Positions 42,693 through 51,632 of a stretch of 51,642 nucleotides of DNA are shown piece by piece. How positions within the stretch are numbered: the stretch's first letter is position 1; every line of letters starts with the position of its first letter. The stretch spans positions 1 through 51,642 of the forward strand of contig DBTA01000060.1 of NCBI GenBank assembly GCA_002306815.1, given 5' to 3'. Under the pieces are notes generated by a model, which did not search any database, was not told the origin of the DNA, and saw only the letters and a program-made list of their open reading frames with translations. Both the position numbers and the translations under genes were made by a program. Origin of the DNA: Dehalococcoidia bacterium UBA1328 (GTDB taxonomy: Bacteria > Chloroflexota > Dehalococcoidia > Lucifugimonadales > Lucifugimonadaceae).

Positions 42693-44312
42693 ATGTACGT
42701 ACGGGAAATATTCACGACTGAAGAACGGGCGGTGCTAAGCCGGTTTTTCACGAATATTGATGAGCCTGTTTTTGCCCTGATAAATCTTCCAGAGGTTGTG
42801 AAGGGTGCGTTGTTCGCCCGATACAGCCGGTCGCCGAAATCACTCCGTCGGCTCTTCATAGACGAGTTTTACGATCAACCGGAAATTCCGATTGGCGAAC
42901 TCTCCGAAGACGAAAACGACCAGTCGATCGTTTCGACGAGCAGGGCAGAAGGCCTGTACGACCGTGTCTTTTCGCAATACGGCGATGACTCAGTTGCTCA
43001 GCTTGGTGGTGCTCACATTGCCTGCGAGCAAGCTTCGAACTTGTTGACAAAGGTTCTTGAGTGGGGGCGACTGGCCGCTTATTTGGAGCAGTCGACCCGA
43101 TACATTTTTTATGACCAGAAACTCGGTGATCGGTACCGCTACATCGCACCTCCCGAAATCGAGACGGGTCCACTCGCGGACGAGTATTCGAAGACCATCG
43201 ATTGGTTGTTTGATGAGTACTCAGCATTAGTTCATTCATGCGTTCCGTATTTCGAACAACAGTTCCCGCAGCAGGAGGGAGACTCGAAGTTCATTTACAA
43301 CGCTTCGATTCGAGCGAAGGCGTGCGACTCGGCTCGTGGTTTGCTACCAGCAGCGACCACTTCGAACGTTGGAATATTCGGTTCGGGTCAGGCGTTTGAG
43401 GCGATGCTGATTCGAATGAACAGTCATCCGCTTGAAGAAGCGCGTGATTACGCCCGAATGATGCTGGTTGAACTTCGAAAAGTAATCCCGTCATTCCTTA
43501 AGCGAGTTGATCTTCCTGATCGAGGTGGAGCGTGGTCCGGTTACTTCGAAGAAAATTATGAGGCGATTGAGCGGATAGCTTCTGGTCTTGAATCCGAACC
43601 TGAAAACATAGACGAAGTGACACTCGTTGAATGGGATCCCGAAGCTGAAAACAAGATTGCCGCAGCGGCTCTTTACGCTCACACCGATCTTCCCGACACG
43701 CAATTGCAGCAGATCGTCAACGAGATGAGCGGAAACGATAAAACAGAGATTATTCGCGCTTATGTCGGTCACAGACAAAATCGTCGACACAAGCCAGGTA
43801 GGGGTATGGAGCGTTCGTTCTATCGATTCGACGTCCTCTCCGATTTCGGTAGCTTCCGAGATTTGCAACGACATCGCATGTTGACGATCGATTGGCAGAA
43901 GTTAGGCGTTAAGCACGGCTACTCGACTCCGCCTGCAATTGCTGAAGTGGGGTGGAGTCAGCGATGGGACGACGCGATGGGGCACCTAACCGACTTCCAC
44001 GATTCGGTGATGAACGAGCACGGTGCAGATGTTGCACAGTACGTTGTGCCGTTCGGATTCAAGTTGCGATATTCGATGCAGTTCAACGCACGCGAAGCTT
44101 TCCACATGCTTGAGCTTCGCACGGCCCAGCAGGGGCATCCTGACTACCGACGTGTTTGCCAGCTGATGCACACAGCCATTCGAGAGCAAGCGGGGCATAC
44201 CGCCCTCGCAGACGCAATGTCGTACGTGGATCATGGATCCTACGATCTGGAACGTTTGGAAGCTGAGCGACGTGCGGAGCAGAAGAGAGAGTCGGCCGAT
44301 TCCGAAGAGTAG
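42693..44312 (+). CDS. Tandem ThyX-like protein (FAD-dependent thymidylate synthase family)
   Basis: 539 residues, about twice a normal ThyX (~220-250). ThyX makes dTMP from dUMP with FAD and folate; its signature is RHRxxSxNExSxRY. The N-terminal half carries the later part of that motif, 'WGRLAAYLEQSTRYIFYD' (124-141), with RHR lost. The C-terminal half carries the first part, 'RDLQRHRMLTIDWQKLG' (R393-H-R395), with the NExSxRY part lost. It may be a fused pseudo-dimer whose halves complete one site, or an enzyme with another function. I know of similar long ThyX-like proteins in Chloroflexota and Actinobacteria, function uncertain. No other thymidylate synthase is in the window. Confidence 0.78.
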   Translation: MYVREIFTTEERAVLSRFFTNIDEPVFALINLPEVVKGALFARYSRSPKSLRRLFIDEFYDQPEIPIGELSEDENDQSIVSTSRAEGLYDRVFSQYGDDSVAQLGGAHIACEQASNLLTKVLEWGRLAAYLEQSTRYIFYDQKLGDRYRYIAPPEIETGPLADEYSKTIDWLFDEYSALVHSCVPYFEQQFPQQEGDSKFIYNASIRAKACDSARGLLPAATTSNVGIFGSGQAFEAMLIRMNSHPLEEARDYARMMLVELRKVIPSFLKRVDLPDRGGAWSGYFEENYEAIERIASGLESEPENIDEVTLVEWDPEAENKIAAAALYAHTDLPDTQLQQIVNEMSGNDKTEIIRAYVGHRQNRRHKPGRGMERSFYRFDVLSDFGSFRDLQRHRMLTIDWQKLGVKHGYSTPPAIAEVGWSQRWDDAMGHLTDFHDSVMNEHGADVAQYVVPFGFKLRYSMQFNAREAFHMLELRTAQQGHPDYRRVCQLMHTAIREQAGHTALADAMSYVDHGSYDLERLEAERRAEQKRESADSEE

Positions 44313-44500
44313 GAATTGACCTCAGGTACCTAGTGGTTTCTGATTCAGCGACCTTGTCTGCTCTAAAAAACGTTGCTAGTACAGCTATAGATCACTTCCC
44401 GAGTGGAGCGACAGCGGAATCGCGAGATCTCGCGAGAGGTGTCGTTTGTGGATTTAGGACTGGGAGAGATGCTTTTTTTGAGCGTTGCGTTTGTCTCGTC

Positions 44501-45976
44501 CTAATCCGGAGAAGATCTATTTCTGCTCATGAGCCATGCCGGAACGATAGCGATAAATGACAGGACCGCCCCGTAAAGGTAAAAGCGTGTAAACACCTGA
44601 ACACCTGCGTTGGTCGCGCTATCGATAATATCTTGTTGCACATCAGGATCGAGTGAGAACGCAGGAACGTCGGCAACCAGTTCTGCGAATTGAACTGTTC
44701 CGAGTGCTGTCATCGCGGCAAGTCCAGCGGTCATTCCTATCATTCGTGAAACAGAGAGCAATGCTGACGCTGCGCCTCGTTCATCTCCACTTACTCCCCA
44801 GAGTGCGGCTTCTGCAATTGGGGACACCAGAAGACCTAATCCCAGTCCCGTAACCGCCAGGTGAATGGTCATCGCTGGTTCGGCGATATCGACGGTCCAC
44901 GAGGAGAGAAGCAAAAATCCTATGGCGGAAACGACGAGTCCAACGAGCGACGGGATACGGGTTCTCCATTTTTGCGTTATATAACCGCCAATGACTGCTC
45001 CAACTCCAATAGCGATAGTCATGCGAAGAAGCTGAAGCCCGCCTTCGAGCGGGGACTTGCCAAACACGGAGGCCGCCATGAGTGGCACCGTCACCATCCC
45101 TATGATGAGCACCGCTCCGACGAGAAAATGGGTGATATTCGAATAGTTGAACGATGGCAGCCTGAACAGCGCTTTGGGGAACAACGGATCGTCTGATCGC
45201 TGGTTCATTACGATTAGTAACCCGGTAAACACAACCGCCAGACCCAGGTAAATCGCCATCAATGCATCAGGTTCGCCAATGCGAACCAGACCCAGCGTTG
45301 AGGTAGCAAGAGCGATCGCAAAAACCGTTGCCGCAGGTACGTCGACCTTTACCTTGTTTCTGCGCCCAGGTGGTATGCGGAGAATCCAGATCGCTGCCAC
45401 CACGGTGAATGGAATGTTCAGCCAGAACGCCCATTCCCAGGATAGCCACGTAGTGATGCCGCCACCCCAGAGAGGTCCGATAACTCCACCGGCTTCGGCG
45501 CTAGCTCCGATTAGTCCATAGGCGATCGCGCGATGTCGGTTGTCGACCAGCTCGCCTGCAGCGGCGATTGCGATCGGTATTACGGCTCCGCCGCCAATAG
45601 CCTGGAACACCCTTGCCCCTACCAGCCAGTTGTATTCAGGTTCGCCCCCGTAGAGCCAGCCGGGGATGTCGGCAGCCACGGCAACCAGCGCGGAACCGAG
45701 CGTAAACACCGACATTGCCAGCAGGAACGACCAGCGGTACCCAGTTCGATCAGAGATCCGTCCCATCAACGGCATTGCCGCTGTGTATCCGATTAGATAA
45801 CCGGTGATTGACCATGACGCTCTGTCGAGTTCACTCACCCCGACTCGCAAATCGGCGAGCATATCCGGCAGGAGTGTCACCACCACGGTCTGGTCGTCGG
45901 CGGCAATAAACACCCCGAAGCAAAGGGGCAGGAGCAACTTGTACGGAGAGATTAGCCGACCAAGGTTTACGAGCAT
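44501..45976 (-). CDS. 14-TM MFS exporter (DHA2/P55-like)
   Basis: 491 residues with about 14 hydrophobic segments. 'DQTVVVTLLPDMLADL' in TM1 and 'LMGRISDRTGYRWSFLLAM' after TM2 mark the DHA2 (EmrB/QacA) branch. It begins 3 bases after the stop of an LppX/LprAFG-type lipoprotein gene. That order matches lprG-p55 (Rv1411c-Rv1410c) of mycobacteria, where the two export triacylglycerols and help deliver lipoglycans. A lipid-export role here is inference from the pairing. Confidence 0.85.
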   Translation of the reverse strand: MLVNLGRLISPYKLLLPLCFGVFIAADDQTVVVTLLPDMLADLRVGVSELDRASWSITGYLIGYTAAMPLMGRISDRTGYRWSFLLAMSVFTLGSALVAVAADIPGWLYGGEPEYNWLVGARVFQAIGGGAVIPIAIAAAGELVDNRHRAIAYGLIGASAEAGGVIGPLWGGGITTWLSWEWAFWLNIPFTVVAAIWILRIPPGRRNKVKVDVPAATVFAIALATSTLGLVRIGEPDALMAIYLGLAVVFTGLLIVMNQRSDDPLFPKALFRLPSFNYSNITHFLVGAVLIIGMVTVPLMAASVFGKSPLEGGLQLLRMTIAIGVGAVIGGYITQKWRTRIPSLVGLVVSAIGFLLLSSWTVDIAEPAMTIHLAVTGLGLGLLVSPIAEAALWGVSGDERGAASALLSVSRMIGMTAGLAAMTALGTVQFAELVADVPAFSLDPDVQQDIIDSATNAGVQVFTRFYLYGAVLSFIAIVPAWLMSRNRSSPD

Positions 45977-45979
45977 CGG

Positions 45980-46693
45980 TTAGATCGGTGGTTCTAAAGA
46001 AACGTTGCTATCGAACTCGGATAGCGTGATGATGCGTATGGTACCGGGTTCGTCCTCCTGCTGAACCGTGCCCCTGATTTCGACCCGATTCAGAAGATTG
46101 CTGCTGGCATCGAAGTTGAGAATCACGGCGGGAGCCGCATTCAGATCGACCGATCCGACGAGCGTGGCAAGTGATTGCGCAGGGATAGTTCCAGTTATTC
46201 GATACTCTCCGACCGGTGAACTTTCCGGCGCGTACTCAGGGTTTGAAGTTTCGCCAAGGATATCGGCGACCATCTTTACCGGGTCGAGAAACGCAAACGG
46301 ACTATCTTCGGGTGGGATTTCTGACCACACACCGGTTATCGGGTTGGTCATCCAAGTCTGTTCGTCTATTACAACGGCTTCGACCCTTACGAACGCTCTT
46401 CCAATGTTCGCTTCGGCTTCCAAATCGAGTCCGTTTGTCGTGACAAGTCCACCTGCTCGAGTTAGCTCAAGCGCACCGGATAGGGTGGTGTGACCGGAAT
46501 CATGCGTTAGCTGAAAGCTGAAGCTATCGAGGTTCGACATCGCGATTTTGGATAGCTCGACTGCTTCCAAAGCCGTTGCTTGAGGTGGGGCAGGCGTCAC
46601 AGTTGCCGATGATTCTGATTCAGTACACCCGACTATGACTGCGGTCAGCAGTAACGCTATGAATGTGATTCGAATCGAAGCTGTATATCGCAT
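45980..46693 (-). CDS. LppX/LprAFG-family lipoprotein
   Basis: 237 residues from ATG 46693, the best start because the signal peptide (MRYTASIRITFIALLLTAVIVGC) then begins properly; an upstream TTG at 46726 adds 11. Lipidated Cys ends 'AVIVGC'. The mature part has the LppX/LprAFG pattern: 'ALEAVELSKIAMSNLDSFSF', 'RVEAVVIDEQTWMTNPITGVW', and 'DPVKMVADILG' followed by 'YRITGTIPAQSL'. The fold has a hydrophobic cavity that carries lipids in mycobacteria. Partner of the exporter immediately downstream. Confidence 0.82.
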   Translation of the reverse strand: MRYTASIRITFIALLLTAVIVGCTESESSATVTPAPPQATALEAVELSKIAMSNLDSFSFQLTHDSGHTTLSGALELTRAGGLVTTNGLDLEAEANIGRAFVRVEAVVIDEQTWMTNPITGVWSEIPPEDSPFAFLDPVKMVADILGETSNPEYAPESSPVGEYRITGTIPAQSLATLVGSVDLNAAPAVILNFDASSNLLNRVEIRGTVQQEDEPGTIRIITLSEFDSNVSLEPPI

Positions 46694-46726
46694 AAATGCG
46701 TAGGCCAATCCGTAGGTGACGACCAA

Positions 46727-47010
46727 TGGTTGTCGAACAAATGCTAACCCAACTCTGCTGTGCCGAAGGCAGAGTTCACGTCAAAAGTTTGTCGCGGCTA
46801 ATCGGGCAACCCTATGGGTCGCTGCAATCCCGCATAAACCCGCATCGATCGCATCGGAGTTTGCAGTGCAGATCCACCAGTTGGGTCCCGCACCGGTCAC
46901 AAATCCAGATTTTTGGCTGAGGCTGAGCTGTCATTGATTCAAGGCGTACTGAACAAACTAAGATTCGTTTGAACTAGAACCGAAAGCGTGTGTGAATTCT
47001 AATGATTCCC
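46727..47010. other. Region with no intact gene; possible frameshifted remnant
   Basis: Two overlapping plus-strand frames (46716-46937, 46726-46920) each look protein-like in only part: 'CCAEGRVHVKSLSRLIGQPYGSLQ' in one, then 'IPHKPASIASEFAVQIHQLGP' and 'NPDFWLR' in the other. Joined by one frameshift near 46828 they could be a gene remnant. No family recognised. Confidence 0.3.
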
Positions 47011-47043
47011 ACCGCTTCGATCATTTAATGTGATCGAAGCGGT
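47011..47043. terminator. 13-bp perfect hairpin after the anti-sigma gene
   Basis: ACCGCTTCGATCA (47011-47023) pairs perfectly with TGATCGAAGCGGT (47031-47043) around TTTAATG. It begins 13 bases beyond the anti-sigma factor stop codon, where a terminator is expected, but there is no clear T-run on the minus strand. Confidence 0.65.
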
Positions 47044-47056
47044 AGTCAGACATGAC

Positions 47057-48097
47057 CTACTCGGTATCTGCCGACATGATCATCGTGCCTGTCGGATAGT
47101 TGACTACACCATCGGAACGTTCCTGAGTGACCATTGCGCTGGAGAAGTAGTGCAGCGGAGCAGGTAGCAAGAATGCCACGGTGGCTGAGCCAATTTCACT
47201 TACTTCGAACTGCGCCACAGGAACAGGATCCCCGTTACCCGTGAGCCACAGTGTAAAGACCATTCCAGATTGTGGTTGAGGTAGTCCGTGAACCTGGAAA
47301 ACGGCTTCGTTGCCGACTACTCGAACCGCGATGAGACCTGAAGCGGCTGATTCAGAAGAAGTTACCTGTTGGTTATTGCTCGCAAGCCAACTTTCAACCC
47401 GGTAACCCTCTTTCATTGCTACATAGGTGAGCCAGCTCTGATCGCGCAGAGCCTGACGCAACGCCTCGTTCGCAATTGCGAGTTCGGAAACCATTTCTTC
47501 CTGGTGAACCACCATTTCGGTCGTAGCACCAAACTCGTTCTCCATGTGCTCCATTTCGGACTTCATAGAGGCAACTCGGTTCTCAGCATCTACGAGTGTC
47601 GACGACAGCTCGGACTGCAAATTAGCGACGAGAACCGACTCTGCTGCGAGATCGTTTCGGAGGGTATCGATTTCGTAGCTAACTTGAGAATTTTGGTAGC
47701 TAAGTACGCTTCCGACGACAATGATGAGCACGGCCGCCGCTGCTGAGGTCGCAAGTCCAGATTGGAACATCCTTTGCCACCACGGACTCGCCGGAGCGGG
47801 ATCAGCTTCGAACTGGATGACTTTGTCGGTCGTCGTCGTTTCCGTTGTGGCGAGAGCCAAAATGCTTTGTTTCAGATGTGCTGGTGGTGCGACTTGAGAA
47901 ACAACTGCTGCGAGCCGGCTTGTTGTTTCTGTCAACCCGTTCAGCTCAGTAAGTGCTGCGCTATCCGATTCGACTAGAGCTTCAACTGCACGACGCTCTT
48001 CGTCGGTGTCGAGAGCACCCAGTGCGTACGCGGGTAAGTCGTCGAAGCGTGGATCTATCTCATCTTTAAGATTATTTTTTTCAGTAGTTTCGGTCAT
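47057..48097 (-). CDS. RskA-type membrane anti-sigma factor
   Basis: 346 residues. Cytoplasmic anti-sigma domain 1-~85 ('DLPAYALGALDTDEERRAVEALV', no zinc motif), Trp-rich juxtamembrane 'SPWWQRMF', one membrane helix (about 113-130, 'GLATSAAAAVLIIVVGSVL'), a predicted coiled coil (about 133-215, heptad-like with many Glu/Leu), and an outside RskA C-terminal domain ('SGLIAVRVVGNEAVFQVHGLPQPQSGMVFTLWL' region). It overlaps the sigma factor gene by 4 bases and should bind that sigma factor until a signal triggers proteolysis. The long coiled coil between membrane and RskA domain is unusual. Confidence 0.88.
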   Translation of the reverse strand: MTETTEKNNLKDEIDPRFDDLPAYALGALDTDEERRAVEALVESDSAALTELNGLTETTSRLAAVVSQVAPPAHLKQSILALATTETTTTDKVIQFEADPAPASPWWQRMFQSGLATSAAAAVLIIVVGSVLSYQNSQVSYEIDTLRNDLAAESVLVANLQSELSSTLVDAENRVASMKSEMEHMENEFGATTEMVVHQEEMVSELAIANEALRQALRDQSWLTYVAMKEGYRVESWLASNNQQVTSSESAASGLIAVRVVGNEAVFQVHGLPQPQSGMVFTLWLTGNGDPVPVAQFEVSEIGSATVAFLLPAPLHYFSSAMVTQERSDGVVNYPTGTMIMSADTE

Positions 48098-48678
48098 ACT
48101 TGCGCGCCCATTTCAGCACTTAGTGCCGATCGCAATTTTTTAAGTGCCAACCGCATTCTGGTTTTGACCGTGCCAAGTGGTTGGCCAGTTTTACTAGCAA
48201 TTTCAGTCTGGGTCAGTCCTTTGAAATACGACAGTTCAATCACGTTTTTCTGCTCTTCCGGAAGCTCGTCCATAGCTGCCCGGATTTGTGCGTACTCGGA
48301 TTGAGCAATCGCGGTATCCGCCGGTGATATGTCTCCAGACTGAATGTTGAGATGATCGTCGATATCATCGTTTTCACGACTTCTATCGCGTCGGCGTTTT
48401 CTCAGTTCATCAATCGTGCGGTTGTGAGCGATGGAAAACAGCCAGGTTGTGAACTTGCCTTTCTTCGACGTGTACGAAGCACCACGGCGCCACAGGCTCA
48501 TGAAAACGTCCTGTGTAACCTCTTCAGATCCGATCGGGTCTTTGAGCATCCGAACTGCGAGAGCGAATACCCGCCGACCGTAACGGTCGTACAGAGTAGC
48601 GAGCGCTTCTCTATCTTGTTCACCGATCTTCGCAAGCAGTTCCAGATCTTCTAGTCCCTGGTAATTCAAGCGGTACAC
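48094..48678 (-). CDS. ECF RNA polymerase sigma factor
   Basis: 194 residues. Region 2 (about 18-85): 'LATLYDRYGRRVFALAVRMLKDPIGSEEVTQDVFMSLW' and 'FTTWLFSIAHNRTIDELRKRRR'. Region 4 (about 130-185): 'LPEEQKNVIELSYFKGLTQTEIASKTGQPLGTVKTRMRLALKKLR'. It resembles the SigK/RpoE group controlled by RskA-type anti-sigma factors, and one follows it. Start is GTG at 48678. The 120-base upstream region contains CCTGAACG twice on the minus strand; whether this is an own-promoter element is unclear. Confidence 0.93.
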   Translation of the reverse strand: MYRLNYQGLEDLELLAKIGEQDREALATLYDRYGRRVFALAVRMLKDPIGSEEVTQDVFMSLWRRGASYTSKKGKFTTWLFSIAHNRTIDELRKRRRDRSRENDDIDDHLNIQSGDISPADTAIAQSEYAQIRAAMDELPEEQKNVIELSYFKGLTQTEIASKTGQPLGTVKTRMRLALKKLRSALSAEMGAQV

Positions 48679-48798
48679 CCCGTCCGTTCAGGACCCGACC
48701 GACCGTGCAGTGCGATCGCCTTGCGCGAGCGCGTCTCGTCGTTCAGGTAACCAGTAGGGGATACGACCGGTTTACGTGGGCGGTTTTCTGGTTTCTCC

Positions 48799-49668
48799 CT
48801 ATTCGGGAGATTCTTCGCTACCACGTGCAGCCAGAGCTTTTAGCTTGCGGAGTGCGCTCTCGGCCTGTTCAGTGTTTGTCCCAGAAGGAGAGCGTTCGAG
48901 GAACTGGGTGAGGGAGTCGACTGCATCTCCGAAGTTGCCGACTTTTGTTTGGAGGTGTGCCAGTTCGCTGAGATTTCGGAGGTTGGAAGGATCGAGAAGT
49001 TGAATTCGTTCTGATGCGGAGAGCGCAAGTTCGTAGTCTTTGTGCTTTTCGTGAGCAACTTTCAGGTTGCTGAGCAGGCGGCGGAGGATCGCACGCTTGG
49101 AAACTGGCTTGAGGAAATTGCGTTCGAGATCCCCGTAGTCATCGTTCTTGAGATTTCCTTCCCCAAGAATGCTTGCCAGACACTCTTTTCGTGATAGGAG
49201 ACCACCTTTGTGGAACGGGTCGACGTAAATTCGATCGTCGCCGGAACCAAGAGCCACGACGAAGTGCTTTCGAAGCGCGATGCCGTCAACATTCGTACCG
49301 GCAACTCGGGCAACTTCGATGTACAGAATTGAAAGCGCGACCGGGTTGCCCTTGAAACGCTCAATCACCTCATTAAGGAGACTGTTCTTTGGGTCAAAGT
49401 AGCGTTTCGAATCACCTTTGAACCCTGCTTTTTCAAACAGGACTTCGTGCATTGCACTTACGAAATCGTATTTAGTGTGGTGGTCTGTGAGAATCGATTT
49501 AACGCGTTTTCCGAACTGCGCAATGCGACCCTGGTAGGCGACGACGTCGAGGTCAGGAGTTTCGCTTGAAGCAGCGTAGAGGCTCGCCGCGCCAAGATTT
49601 ATTTCTTCATCTGGACATCGGGTTGCCCGGGCGAAATTTTCCTTTGGTGAAAGCGAACTGGTTCCCAA
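48799..49668 (-). CDS. SirB1-like protein (transglutaminase-core2 plus TPR)
   Basis: 289 residues. 'YFDPKNSLLNEVIERFKGNPVALSILYIEVARVAGTNVDGIALRKHFVV' (about 90-140) and 'DRIYVDPFHKGGLLSRKEC' are the SirB1 signature. The C-terminal third (about 190-280) looks like two to three TPR repeats ('HEKHKDYELALSASERIQLLDPSNLRNLSELAHLQTKVGNFGDAVDSL'). Function of this family is unclear; no catalytic Cys of classical transglutaminases is evident. Confidence 0.85.
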   Translation of the reverse strand: MGTSSLSPKENFARATRCPDEEINLGAASLYAASSETPDLDVVAYQGRIAQFGKRVKSILTDHHTKYDFVSAMHEVLFEKAGFKGDSKRYFDPKNSLLNEVIERFKGNPVALSILYIEVARVAGTNVDGIALRKHFVVALGSGDDRIYVDPFHKGGLLSRKECLASILGEGNLKNDDYGDLERNFLKPVSKRAILRRLLSNLKVAHEKHKDYELALSASERIQLLDPSNLRNLSELAHLQTKVGNFGDAVDSLTQFLERSPSGTNTEQAESALRKLKALAARGSEESPE

Positions 49669-49851
49669 AACTTACTGACTGTTCCTTCACGAATGTGAGG
49701 GGCTTTAATCGGGTAAGCGCATTCTAGCGGGCGCATGTCTATGCCACAAACTCGTGAGGGGGATAAGACGGGGAGGGATTTGACATCGCATCCGTCGGCA
49801 GCCAGACTAGCTACAGTGAAGTTTCACTTTACTAGTGCAATGAATTGATTG

Positions 49852-49946
49852 CACGCGGGGAGCTCGGGTGAGCCGGGCTGAGAGGGCAGACGTTGATTCT
49901 CTGCCAACCCTTGAACCTGATCTGGGTAATTCCAGCGTAGGAAACC
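49852..49946 (+). ncRNA. TPP (thiamine pyrophosphate) riboswitch
   Basis: Matches the THI-element consensus in order: GGGGAGCTCGG, GGGCTGAGAGGGC (near 49873-49886), a variable arm (AGACGTTGATTCTCT), then CCAACCCTTGAACCTGATCTGGGTAATTCCAGCGTAGGAAA (about 49904-49943; key CTGAGA and CCTGATCTGG motifs). The ATG of the ABC ATPase lies about 8 bases after it and no terminator is visible, so control of translation start is likely: TPP bound, genes off. Confidence 0.96.
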
Positions 49947-49953
49947 GGCACGA

Positions 49954-50832
49954 ATGCCTCATCCAAGCGAAGATTACCCAGACAAACAAATGTCCGGCGA
50001 AAACGCATCAACGATGAGCTCTCAGCAAGCACCGCCTCAAATATCTAACGGAGATACACCCCCTCGATCTGGCGCGCTGTTATCTGTTTCAGACGTTGGT
50101 TTCGATTACGAGCACTCGCCAATTCTCAGTGAAGTGAGCCTTGAAGTCGGGAAGGGCGAGTTCTTAGCGCTGGTCGGCCCATCGGGATGCGGTAAGAGCA
50201 CACTGCTCAATCTCGTCTCCGGAGTGCTCAGTCAGAAAACTGGCACGATTGTTTCGAACGGACTGACTGGTCGTAAGGAAAGACTCGGCAGCATCTCGTA
50301 CATGCAACAGAAAGATTTGTTGTTGCCGTGGCGGACCGTTGCCGAAAACGGTCGATTAGGACTCGAATTACGCGGTGAAAGTACCTCGCAAAGTTCTAAG
50401 GCTGTTGGTGAGCTCGCCCGAGTATTCGGAATCGCCGACGTCCTCGATCACATGCCATGGCAACTGTCGGGTGGGATGAGACAGCGGGTCGCCCTGCTTC
50501 GTGCGGTTCTTCCCGACAACCCGGTTCTTCTCCTGGATGAACCGTTTGGTGCGCTCGATGCAATCACACGTCAACAACTTCAACGCTGGCTGCTGAACGT
50601 GTTGGATGTGTCCGAGAAGGCAGTAGTGCTTGTTACCCACGATGTTGAGGAAGCGATTTTGCTGGCGGACAGAGTGGTGGTGATGGCTCCGAACCCAGGA
50701 AGGATTGTTCGGGGGATACATACCGGATACGACAACAAGCTCGCCGACGATACCTTCTTATCAAGCTCAGAATTTTTGGATCTCAAATCGACGATTCTCG
50801 GAAGCCTCGAAACTGAGGAGATGGTGATTTGA
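49954..50832 (+). CDS. thiZ: ABC transporter ATPase, thiamine-precursor uptake (ThiZ-like)
   Basis: 292 residues. An N-terminal tail of about 40 residues precedes the nucleotide-binding domain. Walker A 'GPSGCGKST' near 74, Q-loop 'YMQQKDLLLPWRTV', signature 'LSGGMRQR' near 170, Walker B 'VLLLDEPFGALD' and H-loop 'VTHDVEEA'. This is the nitrate/taurine/HMP family. The TPP riboswitch right upstream points to uptake of a thiamine precursor (formylaminopyrimidine/HMP type). Overlaps the permease gene by 4 bases. Confidence 0.9.
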   Translation: MPHPSEDYPDKQMSGENASTMSSQQAPPQISNGDTPPRSGALLSVSDVGFDYEHSPILSEVSLEVGKGEFLALVGPSGCGKSTLLNLVSGVLSQKTGTIVSNGLTGRKERLGSISYMQQKDLLLPWRTVAENGRLGLELRGESTSQSSKAVGELARVFGIADVLDHMPWQLSGGMRQRVALLRAVLPDNPVLLLDEPFGALDAITRQQLQRWLLNVLDVSEKAVVLVTHDVEEAILLADRVVVMAPNPGRIVRGIHTGYDNKLADDTFLSSSEFLDLKSTILGSLETEEMVI

Positions 50833-51632
50833 TTCTGGTTTCTTCATTGCGATCAAAGATCGTTGAATGGTCGCCGGCGATTGCGACAATCCTACTGGTG
50901 CTCGTGATATGGGAAGTGTTGGTCAATGCGCTCGATATTCAGCGTTGGTTATTGCCCGCTCCAACTGTTATCGCCTCGGAAATTGTCGATTCACTCGACT
51001 CGCTGGTTCGCCATACGGGGATCACGCTTTTTGAAACCGTACTTGGGTTCGGTATATCTGTGATTTGTGCGGTTCTGCTTGCTACCGCAATTGTTTGGTC
51101 GCGGACAGTTGAGCGCTCCACATATCCACTAATAATTGCGTCTCAGACTATTCCAATCATCACGCTCGCGCCCTTGCTAATCATTTGGGTTGGAACAGAC
51201 ATACGGTCGAAGGTGATCATCATCGTTTTGTTTACATTCTTTCCCATCGTGATAAGCCTGGTTCAAGGACTTCGTTCTGTCGAGCAAGATATGGTCGACC
51301 TGTTCCGCACCCTCGGCGCGTCGCCGATCCAGATTTTTAATAAGTTGATGATTCCTTCGGCATTGCCAAGTTTCTTTTCCGGACTGAAAGTTGCTGCAGT
51401 ATTCTCGGTAATTGGAGCCGTGATTGGCGAGTGGTTCGGGTCAAGCGCCGGTCTGGGCTGGCTAATGAAGATCGCAGGAGGTCAACTGCAAACGGCGAAA
51501 GTGTTCGCTGCGATATTTGTGCTTTCAATAATGGCAATGCTGCTGTTCGCCCTAGTAGTCGCCGTAGAAAAGTGGTCGTTAAGGAAGTACCCGCCGACTG
51601 CTGAGAGATTTACTCACTTAGGAGAGTCATGA
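50829..51632 (+). CDS. thiX: ABC transporter permease, thiamine-precursor uptake (ThiX-like)
   Basis: 267 residues with about 6 membrane helices; TTG start overlapping the ATPase stop. 'EQDMVDLFRTLGASPIQIFNKLMIPSALPSFFSGLKVA' (about 156-195) contains the EAA-type coupling loop of SsuC/TauC-like permeases. Same transcript as the ATPase under the TPP riboswitch. Confidence 0.9.
   Translation: MILVSSLRSKIVEWSPAIATILLVLVIWEVLVNALDIQRWLLPAPTVIASEIVDSLDSLVRHTGITLFETVLGFGISVICAVLLATAIVWSRTVERSTYPLIIASQTIPIITLAPLLIIWVGTDIRSKVIIIVLFTFFPIVISLVQGLRSVEQDMVDLFRTLGASPIQIFNKLMIPSALPSFFSGLKVAAVFSVIGAVIGEWFGSSAGLGWLMKIAGGQLQTAKVFAAIFVLSIMAMLLFALVVAVEKWSLRKYPPTAERFTHLGES

Noticed and set aside
42077..42859. 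Minus-strand 260-codon frame
   Set aside because: Lies antisense to E2 and the ThyX-like gene, both of which have clear motifs; long only because the opposite strand has few stops.
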